From positions 1-9,507 of the forward strand of contig JAJRWO010000325.1 of the NCBI GenBank assembly GCA_024276775.1: DNA of 9,507 nucleotides, read 5' to 3'. This DNA is from Gammaproteobacteria bacterium. Lineage in GTDB: Bacteria; Pseudomonadota; Gammaproteobacteria; Tenderiales; Tenderiaceae. This document shows positions 1 through 6,660 of this stretch, piece by piece. The position numbers and the translations under genes were made by a program. Position 1 is the first letter of the stretch. The number at the start of each line of letters is the position of its first letter. A model generated the notes under the pieces. It saw only the letters and a list, made by a program, of their open reading frames with translations. It had not been told where the DNA came from and ran no database searches.

Positions 1-1285
1 AACCCACGCGATTTTCCGGCCGGGTCGAAAGTTTGATAATAACCTCGTTAAAACCAAAATCGGCATACACGTCATACAACAGATCGATAAAGGCCGAGAC
101 CTCGCTCTGAATTTGGTCTTCGGTACAAAAAATATGGGCATCGTCCTGAACAAAATTACGCACCCGCATCAAACCATGCAGTGTGCCCGATGGTTCGTTA
201 CGGTGACAGGAACCAAATTCAGCCATGCGTAGCGGCAGATCGCGGTAACTGTGCAGGCCATGATTATAAATCTGGACATGACAAGGACAGTTCATCGGTT
301 TGACCGCATAATCACGATTTTCAGAGTGGGTGGTAAACATCATATCCTGAAACTTATCCCAATGACCGGACCTCTCCCACAAAGCACGATCCACTAGCTG
401 AGGCGTTTTCACTTCCTGGTAATCATGCTGGCGCAGCTTCTGGCGGATATACTGCTCCACCTCCTGGTAGATCTTCCAGCCATTGTCGTGCCAAAACACC
501 ATGCCCGGCGCTTCTTCCTGACTGTGAAACAGATCCAGTTGCTTACCTAGCTTACGGTGATCGCGTTTACCCGCCTCTTCCAGGCGATGTAAATAGGCCT
601 TCAAATCCTTCTTGTTTGCCCACGCGGTGCCATACACACGCTGCAACATTTCATTTTTAGCATCACCGCGCCAATAAGCACCAGCCAGCTTCATCAGTTT
701 GAAGTATTTAAGTTTGCCGGTAGATGGCACATGAGGGCCACGACACAGGTCGATAAAGTCGCCCTGTCTATATAGAGACAATTCCTCGTTAGTAGGGATG
801 CTTTCAATAATCTCTGCCTTATAAGTCTCGCCCATATCACGGAAGAATTTAATTGCCTCATCACGCTGCATGAGCGAACGTTCAATCGGAATGTCCTGCT
901 TTACCAGCGCTTTCATCTTATTTTCAATAACGCTTAAATCATCAGAGCTAAAGCCATTTTTATAGGCGAAATCATAATAGAAGCCATCATCAATCACGGG
1001 GCCAATGGTGACCTGGACATCAGGAAAAATCTGCTTGACAGCCTGGGCCATCAAATGCGCCATCGAGTGGCGAATGACCTCTAGCCCCGCGTCATCACGC
1101 TCGGTAACAATTGCCAGCGCTACATCACGATCAATCAGAAATGATGCATCAACCAATTCGCCATTGACCTTGCCTGCCAGCGTAGCCTTAGCCAGACCAG
1201 GGCCAATATCAGCCGCCACCGCAATGACAGTGATGGCCTGGTCAAATTTACGTTCGCTCCCATCGGGCAAAGTCACCACTGGCAT
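1..1285 (-). CDS. thrS: Threonyl-tRNA synthetase, N-terminal 428 residues (3' end outside window)
   Basis: Cytoplasmic class II synthetase that charges tRNA-Thr with threonine. The visible part holds the TGS domain (about residues 1-61), the editing domain with its zinc-like site H73, H77, C181 and H185 (HSMAH and CRGPH), and the first part of the catalytic core. MNCPCH gives Cys333 and DDAH gives His384, which match the E. coli zinc ligands Cys334 and His385 shifted by one. FGSCHRNEPSG (about 357-367) is class II motif 2, with Arg362. The third zinc ligand, motif 3 and the anticodon-binding domain lie beyond base 1; the family is about 640 residues long. The ATG at 1285-1283 is preceded by AGGA at 1298-1295 with a 9-base gap, and MPVVTLPDG is a normal ThrS N-terminus. 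The reading frame is open without interruption. In many proteobacteria infC-rpmI-rplT follow thrS; here they would lie off the left edge. Confidence 0.97.
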   Translation of the reverse strand, partial: MPVVTLPDGSERKFDQAITVIAVAADIGPGLAKATLAGKVNGELVDASFLIDRDVALAIVTERDDAGLEVIRHSMAHLMAQAVKQIFPDVQVTIGPVIDDGFYYDFAYKNGFSSDDLSVIENKMKALVKQDIPIERSLMQRDEAIKFFRDMGETYKAEIIESIPTNEELSLYRQGDFIDLCRGPHVPSTGKLKYFKLMKLAGAYWRGDAKNEMLQRVYGTAWANKKDLKAYLHRLEEAGKRDHRKLGKQLDLFHSQEEAPGMVFWHDNGWKIYQEVEQYIRQKLRQHDYQEVKTPQLVDRALWERSGHWDKFQDMMFTTHSENRDYAVKPMNCPCHVQIYNHGLHSYRDLPLRMAEFGSCHRNEPSGTLHGLMRVRNFVQDDAHIFCTEDQIQSEVSAFIDLLYDVYADFGFNEVIIKLSTRPENRVG

Positions 1286-1688
1286 CGTTTTAAATCCTGT
1301 TTTTTGAATGATTGGCTTAGAAATGAAAATAATATAACGTTTGCAAATGGCATTCTGACTTAAAAAAGTGAGCGTTTTCCGGTTGAAAAATGTCCAAAGA
1401 GGCACTGAAGCTAGAGATACCGGTTACCGATGTTATATGACTCCCACTCCTTCAAATACTAGAAAAATCATGGGGGTCACTGAAGCCTGTTCAAACGTTT
1501 GCATATCCTTTTCACGCCCAACCACCAATGGCCCAAATTATTAATCCATAATGTCTATTCAGACGGTTAAATACTAAAGGCAGCAAATTATACATCAATC
1601 ACTTAGAAGCGGATAGCGCGAGCCTTGGCCAATACAAAATAAGCAGAAACTGGAACCTGTTTTACTCATGAATGATCTTGTTCACCCC
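1286..1688. other. Intergenic region between polysaccharide block and thrS
   Basis: About 400 bases with no convincing gene on either strand. It must hold the 3' end of the polysaccharide transcript and the thrS promoter and leader. I see no GC-rich hairpin followed by a T run, so no intrinsic terminator can be placed. An AT-rich TATATT at 1336-1331 could be a -10 box for thrS, but no good -35 box is found 16-18 bases before it. There is an imperfect inverted repeat (TGACTCCCA at 1438-1446 against TGGGGGTCA at 1471-1479, 8 of 9 pairs, 24-base loop) and a short palindrome CGGTTACCG at 1421-1429. Minus-strand mini-ORFs of 27 codons (1595-1512), 23 codons (1504-1433) and 24 codons just after the block have poor or too-close ribosome binding sites and resemble nothing I know. 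Confidence 0.6.
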
Positions 1689-3740
1689 TTACTGACCGAT
1701 CCAATCCAGTAATTCCCGCTTTAAATCAGAAACCACATCCAAGTGTAAATTTGCAACATCATGGCAACAGCCAGGATCTTGCTCAAGGTCATATAAGGCA
1801 TATTCCACACCATTAACCAATGGAAAATAGACCAACTTCCATTTGCCACGCCGAATCATTCGATCACGCGCTTGATTAACCAAGTCCAGGCAGTCTTTTT
1901 TAATGGTAATTTCACCACTATCTTCCGAGACATCAAGCAAGTCCAGCACACCAGGATACGCCTGATGTTTAGACTGCTGGCCGGGCGGTTTGACAAGCCA
2001 GTCACCTGTCTCGGAATAAGCGGCTAAATCGTAATCTAACTGTTCATCATCTAAATACGGTTTTAGCGACACACCATCCATTGCACTTGGCTGGTCTATC
2101 CCGCACAAATCACATATGGTGGGAAACAGGTCAACCGTGCGAACCACCCGCGAATCCAACCCTGAGTAACCATTTCTCGGATCAACAATGACTAAAGGCA
2201 CTCGTGGACTGGCCTCACCCACCGCACTATTACCTTGACCCCAGGTATCGTGTTCAAACAATTCCATACCATGATCACTATAAATCACTAGAACCGTATT
2301 GTTCTCGATACCACAGGCACGCAGATGATGGACAATATCACGTACTTCATCATCAAAACGTCGTACACATGCATCATAAAGATCATTAATCTGATCCAAA
2401 TCAAAAGCCTCTTTTGGCTCCCTCTGGCTACGAATTATATCAAAGGGGTCAACCAGGCGAGCCATTGCAAACTTAGATTCACCACTATACTCAGGGTCAG
2501 AATAGCGAGAATAGTAAGGGTACTCACTTCCAAATGGCGGATGGGCTGTTGCCATGAATAAATCAAGAAAAAAAGGTTTGTCCTTCCCCGTCAGGCAAGA
2601 AATTTTACTCCTGGCGCGTTGCCCCAAATGGGCTGTGAGAGGGACTCCCGCCAAATAATAAATCTCAGGCAGAAAAAAACGGCCAAAACGATTGTGAGTA
2701 AATAACGACAAAAATAAGCGAATGTCTTTAGGTCCTTGACGAATCAGATACTTCAAATTCCATTGATCAGAAGGGAGGTCACACTCATCGAAACCAAGTT
2801 TAAACTTACCCAAATCACTGCCTGCCCAGTCGCTGACTGCGACCGTCTCATAGCCATGGTCGGACAATAAACTAGGCAATGTTGTGATGTTCTCATCCAA
2901 ATCCTTGCTGGATGCAAAATTGGTTCGAATGCCGTGGTGATGCGGCCAAAGCCCCGTTAGAAAAGACAACAGACTCGGGGCCGTGCGGGCTTGAGGAGTA
3001 TAACAATTGACAAACATCCGGCCACGCTTAATCAACGCATCAATAAAGGGGGAAGTATCACGGTGATGCCCAGTAACACCGAATCGATCAACCCGCAAAG
3101 TATCACAACCAATCATGACAATATTTGGCAAGTGGCCTGAAACTTGACTGGATTTCTGATGCGGCACCCATTCAGGCCAAACGGAAAACAAATACGGCAC
3201 CAATAGCAACCCAAAAACACTCCATTCTGCCCAGTCAGTTTCTGCTAATGATAAACCAGGAACAAATAGTTTCATTAACAAAGGCAATAAAACAACCAGC
3301 CACAAAAATAATTCAACCCAGCGTAGAATGGTCACTGACAGATAGCGCCTTAATCGATAAAACCGGCTAGGCATATAATTTGATGACATCACTATGCTGC
3401 TGGGAATATGCAATAAATGCTTACAGAACTGCAAACTAATGACAAGGACAACTACCGTCACTTCAGCACACAACACTCCGACCCAGCCCAGGTTCCAGCC
3501 ATTTACGCTACACCAGACACCATAAGTAAAACCACCCACCCAAGCTAACCAAGTGATGACAACAAAGACCCACACAACCAACCGCAGCATAGCAAACACA
3601 GAATACAGGCGATATTTCTTCCATATTTCAGCTTTTATCTGTGGTCCCGTGCGAGAAAAACTTAAAAGGGACTTAATGGTTAATAAGGTTGCGCCCACTA
3701 GGCCCAATCCTATCCCAATCAAAAACGAAATACTGGCCAC
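1689..3740 (-). CDS. Membrane-anchored sulfatase-fold enzyme with Thr at the nucleophile position
   Basis: 683 residues of the alkaline phosphatase/sulfatase superfamily. Five hydrophobic segments (about residues 4-25, 50-76, 83-106, 137-163, 173-190) are followed by a catalytic domain from about residue 204 that should face the periplasm, the layout seen in LtaS and EptA-type phosphotransferases. Metal-site elements are visible: GCDTLRVDR (Asp213), TAHPPF (His400) and SDHG (Asp489, His490), plus RGKWKLV near the C-terminus. The motif that is C/S-x-P-S-R-x-x-x-L-T-G in sulfatases reads TAPSLLSFLTG (253-263), so Thr253 sits at the formylglycine position and Leu replaces the Arg. A formylglycine sulfatase is therefore unlikely; hydrolysis or transfer of a phosphate ester by Thr is more plausible but is inference. 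The start is GTG: the upstream glycosyltransferase stop overlaps it by one base (TAGTG), with GAGGG about 8 bases before. It is the last gene of the block. The substrate is unknown. Confidence 0.88.
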   Translation of the reverse strand: MASISFLIGIGLGLVGATLLTIKSLLSFSRTGPQIKAEIWKKYRLYSVFAMLRLVVWVFVVITWLAWVGGFTYGVWCSVNGWNLGWVGVLCAEVTVVVLVISLQFCKHLLHIPSSIVMSSNYMPSRFYRLRRYLSVTILRWVELFLWLVVLLPLLMKLFVPGLSLAETDWAEWSVFGLLLVPYLFSVWPEWVPHQKSSQVSGHLPNIVMIGCDTLRVDRFGVTGHHRDTSPFIDALIKRGRMFVNCYTPQARTAPSLLSFLTGLWPHHHGIRTNFASSKDLDENITTLPSLLSDHGYETVAVSDWAGSDLGKFKLGFDECDLPSDQWNLKYLIRQGPKDIRLFLSLFTHNRFGRFFLPEIYYLAGVPLTAHLGQRARSKISCLTGKDKPFFLDLFMATAHPPFGSEYPYYSRYSDPEYSGESKFAMARLVDPFDIIRSQREPKEAFDLDQINDLYDACVRRFDDEVRDIVHHLRACGIENNTVLVIYSDHGMELFEHDTWGQGNSAVGEASPRVPLVIVDPRNGYSGLDSRVVRTVDLFPTICDLCGIDQPSAMDGVSLKPYLDDEQLDYDLAAYSETGDWLVKPPGQQSKHQAYPGVLDLLDVSEDSGEITIKKDCLDLVNQARDRMIRRGKWKLVYFPLVNGVEYALYDLEQDPGCCHDVANLHLDVVSDLKRELLDWIGQ

Positions 3741-4702
3741 TATGACAGCCCTCGCCTATCCAGCCTTTTTCGCCAGGCAGTAAAATGTCCAACTATCTCA
3801 CCCAGTGTGGCAGCAGTACGAACCAGATAAAAGCGAACCTTAGGCCAATACAGGGAAACACCCACCCACCACATGTATGAAAACAACTTTCGCCAAAGAT
3901 ATTTTGGTACTATTCCGGGCTGAGCCCCCTTAATCTGGGTAACAGAACGAGACCGCTGATAGCTTTTACGCAAGACATACCAGAGCGTAAACCTTTCAAC
4001 ATCCACATAATGATATTGAAGAATTTTCGGCATATAACGCAATATTTCTCCAGCCCGCAGCGCCCTGGCAACAAACTCACTATCTTCACCGCCACCCAAA
4101 TCGTGCCCCTTCGGCCCCAAGTCTTCTGAAAACAACCCAATTCGCTCAAACACTTCAGATCGAACGACCAAATTCCCCCCCCCGGCCAATGGTCCCGTCT
4201 CGAGGCTGATTTCTTTTTCTTGCTGCCCTTGATCATAGCGAGGAACGGGTAAAGGGTAGACAGCAAACTCGCCTGATTCATGCGCCCATACTGGCTCACT
4301 CCCGTCCCAGTCAGGTAGGATCCGACCACAAAACATTGAATTATTGGGATGATCTAAAGCTGCTCTTTCGACTGAAACAAGGAAGTTGGCATCCACTCGA
4401 TGATCATCATCAACCAAAGTCACAATCATGCCAGGTTCAAGTAAGCCAATAGCATGATTCAAGGCGAACACCTTTCCTGGCCGCAGTTCTTCAACCCAGG
4501 ATAAAGCAATGCCCTGCCCCTGCAATGATCCCTGCATCGCCGCCAAAACAGATAATGTGTTATCACTACAGGCGTTGGCCACCACGCGTAACTCTAATGA
4601 CATCTGTTCTGGACGCCGTGCGCAACAAAGTGAATCAATCACATTCGCAAGCAAAGGTGCACGATTATGGGTGCAAATCATAATACATAGTTTAGAACCC
4701 AC
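3740..4702 (-). CDS. Family 2 glycosyltransferase (third of three)
   Basis: 320-residue GT-A fold glycosyltransferase that should transfer a sugar from a nucleotide sugar at the cytoplasmic face of the membrane during repeat-unit assembly. Visible motifs: ICTHNR (9-14), VDDDHR (97-102, the metal-binding DxD type), GGGED (203-207, the catalytic-base region) and HYVDVER (231-237), as in other GT2 proteins of exopolysaccharide clusters. The usual DDGS/DNNS element is replaced by NACSDNT (43-49). The C-terminus carries hydrophobic and basic stretches that may hold it at the membrane. The open frame reaches back to a TTG at 4723, but that codon directly follows a TGA and has no ribosome site. GTG at 4702 has AAAAGG nine bases before it and gives an N-terminus beginning MGSKLCIMICTHNR, normal for the family. 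The gene overlaps the next start by one base. A G9 run lies inside it. The donor and acceptor sugars cannot be told. Confidence 0.9.
   Translation of the reverse strand: MGSKLCIMICTHNRAPLLANVIDSLCCARRPEQMSLELRVVANACSDNTLSVLAAMQGSLQGQGIALSWVEELRPGKVFALNHAIGLLEPGMIVTLVDDDHRVDANFLVSVERAALDHPNNSMFCGRILPDWDGSEPVWAHESGEFAVYPLPVPRYDQGQQEKEISLETGPLAGGGNLVVRSEVFERIGLFSEDLGPKGHDLGGGEDSEFVARALRAGEILRYMPKILQYHYVDVERFTLWYVLRKSYQRSRSVTQIKGAQPGIVPKYLWRKLFSYMWWVGVSLYWPKVRFYLVRTAATLGEIVGHFTAWRKRLDRRGLS
4175..4183 (-). repeat. G9 homopolymer run inside the third glycosyltransferase
   Basis: Nine consecutive C on the + strand read as GGG GGG GGG, coding Gly-Gly-Gly at about residues 174-176. Loss of one G would shift reading into an open alternative frame ending at 3910, keeping about 87 foreign residues. 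Gain of one G leads to a TGA within about eight codons. Either change would remove the GGGED and HYV motifs. Long G runs in glycosyltransferase genes are a known phase-variation device in other bacteria; whether this one varies is not shown by the sequence. Confidence 0.85.
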
Positions 4703-4711
4703 GCTAAAAAA

Positions 4712-4717
4712 CCTTTT
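4712..4717 (-). promoter_or_regulatory. Ribosome binding site AAAAGG deciding a GTG start
   Basis: AAAAGG lies nine bases before GTG at 4702. The only other upstream start in frame, TTG at 4723, lies before this site and has none of its own, so the GTG is the better start for the third glycosyltransferase. Confidence 0.6.
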
Positions 4718-4723
4718 GAACAA

Positions 4724-4774
4724 TCAGTTTGGAAAACAATATATGCGACTCAGGCTAATATCACTTTGACTCAT
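4724..4774 (-). other. 16-codon mini-ORF between second and third glycosyltransferases
   Basis: An ATG at 4774-4772 directly abuts the TAA of the second glycosyltransferase (TAAATG). It reads 16 codons (MSQSDISLSRIYCFPN) to TGA at 4726-4724, in the same frame as the third glycosyltransferase. It could carry terminating ribosomes across the 72-base gap toward the GTG at 4702, be a former N-terminal extension cut by a stop, or be chance. There is no sign of an independent product. Confidence 0.3.
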
Positions 4775-5704
4775 TTAACCGTCAGATCTCCATCTGAGAA
4801 TTCGACCCCAGATGCACCCAAGAGCATACGCCCCATTCATCCCTTGCCGCAAAGTCTGCTTGCCCGTCACAAAAAGTGCGGCAGCCTTGCCCCACTCTTT
4901 AAATAATTTAGACATCATAAACATGGGAACACCGCACAACTCACGTTGATAATCCCCTGTTTGAAACTGGCCAAATTTACGCCCAGCAACAAAATGCAGC
5001 TTTAAAAAATACAAGCGTTTTAAACGCCAATCATCTACAAAATGATCAACAGCCATATCAGGACGGTAGCGAATTCTGTATTCTCCCTCAAGGAGCGCCC
5101 AAAACATGACAGCATCAGACCCCCCGCCGACTTGGTTACCCTTGCGATTGTAGCGAAAATCAAACCTGAGCCCTGGGTTTTTTTTGAAAATTTCTGTTTT
5201 ATAAGCCACATTTGCTGTCCAAATTGGTGTTGAGCGATCTGTGATCCAAAATGACTCCATACCATGGGCAACTTCTGCCAAAAATCCCAAAAACTCATCC
5301 CCAAGCCATTGAGGCCGCTGACCAGGCTGAAACAGAACATTTACACGCCCTCCCGCACAATCGGCCTGTTCGTTTTCAATAGCATCAACAGCTCCCGCCA
5401 GCAATCCCGGCAATGGAATTTCATCATCATCAATAAATACCAATATTTCACTATTCAGAGATTCCTCAATTGCACGGTTTCGAGCATAAGGTATTCCCTG
5501 AACAGGCTCATGTACGTAGCGGATTGGCACACCAGACTCACTGACAAGACTCATAACCACATCATGTGTGTTATCCGTACTATTGTTATCTATGACAAGA
5601 ATTTCAAAAGGGATAGGACATTCTTGCTGCCTCATGATTGGCAACAGTTTCTTTAGCCGATCAGCCCGATTGTATGAACATAATGCAAAGGTTAATTTAG
5701 TCAT
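4775..5704 (-). CDS. Family 2 glycosyltransferase (second of three)
   Basis: 309-residue GT-A fold enzyme. The N-terminus begins MTKLTFALCSYNRADRL, followed by DNNSTD (39-44, nucleotide binding), QGIPYARNRAI (69-79), FIDDDE (90-95, metal-binding DxD) and GGGSDAVMFW (193-202), where Ser-Asp takes the place of the usual Glu-Asp. PYARNRA with DNNSTDNT is common in glycosyltransferases of exopolysaccharide clusters. It has no clear transmembrane helix and should work as a cytoplasmic, membrane-associated enzyme adding one sugar to the lipid-linked repeat. Its ATG lies inside the end of the previous gene (overlap of eight bases, ATGACTAA), which points to translational coupling. An A8 run codes Lys174-Lys175. 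The 72 bases after its stop hold a mini-ORF. Sugar specificity cannot be read from the sequence. Confidence 0.92.
   Translation of the reverse strand: MTKLTFALCSYNRADRLKKLLPIMRQQECPIPFEILVIDNNSTDNTHDVVMSLVSESGVPIRYVHEPVQGIPYARNRAIEESLNSEILVFIDDDEIPLPGLLAGAVDAIENEQADCAGGRVNVLFQPGQRPQWLGDEFLGFLAEVAHGMESFWITDRSTPIWTANVAYKTEIFKKNPGLRFDFRYNRKGNQVGGGSDAVMFWALLEGEYRIRYRPDMAVDHFVDDWRLKRLYFLKLHFVAGRKFGQFQTGDYQRELCGVPMFMMSKLFKEWGKAAALFVTGKQTLRQGMNGAYALGCIWGRILRWRSDG
5178..5185 (-). repeat. A8 homopolymer run inside the second glycosyltransferase
   Basis: Eight T on the + strand read as AAA AAA AA(C) in the message, coding Lys174-Lys175 and part of Asn176 just before the GGGSD motif. Runs of this length can slip in replication or transcription. 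The neighbouring frame is open across it (minus-strand frame 5340-5035), so slippage would give a wrong, truncated C-terminus. Confidence 0.7.
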
Positions 5705-6656
5705 TATTTTTAGCCTGGGACTTACTTAGTTTAGAGTGGATAAGTTTATGAAGCGTATAAGGCAGCAGAACAGACGGCAGGAAGTATTTCAAGTATCTGA
5801 GTTTTATGTAACCGGAAAAACACACCCTGCGAAACAAACCCCTTGCGGTTTTTAGGTCAGACTTCCAATAGTGCTCCAACGCTGATTTCATTAAATTGCC
5901 ATCAACGAGTTCACAAATCTTTTTCTTCCCCATTAACTTAACAATTTCTGGGTGAAGACGTAAAAATGTACGCTTTACATTCCATCGGTTAATGGCCACG
6001 CGGCACGTTTTTTTTGTCGCTTGTACGCCTTCATGATGACGGTAATAAGCCAGTACCTCCGGCACTCTGCAAATCTTTTTGAACGATGCTATTTTCAGCC
6101 AAAGCAAATAGTCTTCTGAGGGCGAAAACCGTTCATCAAACCCCCCTGCCGACATGATTTCCGCTTTACGAGCAAGTACAGCATGGATAGGCCAGCGACA
6201 ACCACCTAATAAAATTTCTATTTTTTCCGCTACTTCATAATCTGGCGGCACGAATGGTTCACTTCTCTTACCTTGTAAACCTATATTTTGCCAACCACAA
6301 TATGCAAGAACGCTCTCTTTATCTCTGGTAAGCGCATCTAATAAATGCTCTATGAGTGTTGGTTCCCATGTATCGTCCGCATCTAGAAAGGCAACATACT
6401 CACCCCGAGCTAATGCAAGACCATGGTTTCGGGCAGCGCATACCCCCCGATTGCTTTGCTTTACATAACTTAGTTTTTCACTACCCAGACCATTGACAAG
6501 CTTAGCAGACGCATCCGTAGAACCATCATCAATGATGATCAACTCAAAATCATGATAGCTTTGCGCCAAAACGGACTCGATGCTTTCGGTAATCGTCATT
6601 GCGGCATTAAAACAAGGCATAATAACCGATACTCGCCCAGAGACACATTCCAGCAT
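5697..6656 (-). CDS. Family 2 glycosyltransferase (first of three)
   Basis: 319 residues with a textbook GT2 N-terminal half: VSVIMPCFNA (9-18), IIDDGSTD (41-48), SNRGVCAARNHGL (68-80), FLDADDTW (90-97, DxD metal site) and SPSEDYLLWL (178-187, with the Glu181-Asp182 catalytic pair). DADDTWEP and SEDYLLWLKIA resemble WcaA/WcaE-like transferases that build capsule and exopolysaccharide. The C-terminal third is basic with a hydrophobic stretch (about 285-305) that may touch the membrane. ATG at 6656 begins four bases after the deacetylase stop, and G-rich AGGGGGG and AGGG sites lie just before it, so initiation should be strong. The end overlaps the next gene by eight bases. An A8 run codes Lys215-Lys216. 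The enzyme should add one sugar of the repeat unit; which one is not known. Confidence 0.93.
   Translation of the reverse strand: MLECVSGRVSVIMPCFNAAMTITESIESVLAQSYHDFELIIIDDGSTDASAKLVNGLGSEKLSYVKQSNRGVCAARNHGLALARGEYVAFLDADDTWEPTLIEHLLDALTRDKESVLAYCGWQNIGLQGKRSEPFVPPDYEVAEKIEILLGGCRWPIHAVLARKAEIMSAGGFDERFSPSEDYLLWLKIASFKKICRVPEVLAYYRHHEGVQATKKTCRVAINRWNVKRTFLRLHPEIVKLMGKKKICELVDGNLMKSALEHYWKSDLKTARGLFRRVCFSGYIKLRYLKYFLPSVLLPYTLHKLIHSKLSKSQAKNND
6008..6015 (-). repeat. A8 homopolymer run inside the first glycosyltransferase
   Basis: Eight T on the + strand read in the message as (AC)A AAA AAA A(CG), coding Lys215-Lys216 between Thr codons. A one-base slip would change the C-terminal third of the protein but leave the catalytic motifs (up to residue 187) intact. 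Confidence 0.7.
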
Positions 6657-6660
6657 ATCC

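Noticed and set aside
1..1285. MNCPCH in ThrS in place of the E. coli MNCPGH as an unusual active site
   Set aside because: The zinc Cys and His are intact and, as far as I recall, CPCH occurs in other proteobacterial ThrRS; it is not a notable change.
1390..1440. 16-codon plus-strand ORF that resembles a protein N-terminus
   Set aside because: Too short, no ribosome site, and on the strand with no other gene in the window.
1438..1479. Inverted repeat TGACTCCCA / TGGGGGTCA as a terminator or operator
   Set aside because: Only 8 of 9 pairs with a 24-base loop and no T run after it; chance is a good explanation.
1512..1598. 27-codon hydrophobic mini-ORF on the minus strand in the intergenic region
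   Set aside because: No convincing ribosome binding site and no similarity I can recognise; open frames of this length are expected by chance in 400 bases.
1689..3740. True formylglycine-dependent sulfatase forming a sulfate on/off pair with the sulfotransferase
   Set aside because: The Cys/Ser and the Arg of the maturation motif are both absent (Thr253 and Leu257 instead).
3910..4329. 139-codon minus-strand open frame inside the third glycosyltransferase
   Set aside because: It is the neighbouring frame of a clear GT2 gene, with no motif of its own; it matters only as the frame reached by loss of one G in the G9 run.
5264..5656. 130-codon plus-strand open frame
   Set aside because: Antisense to the second glycosyltransferase, no recognisable domain; the shadow of a well-supported gene. 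The same holds for plus-strand frames at 1005-1307, 3125-3370, 3553-3783, 6552-6785 and 8035-8367.
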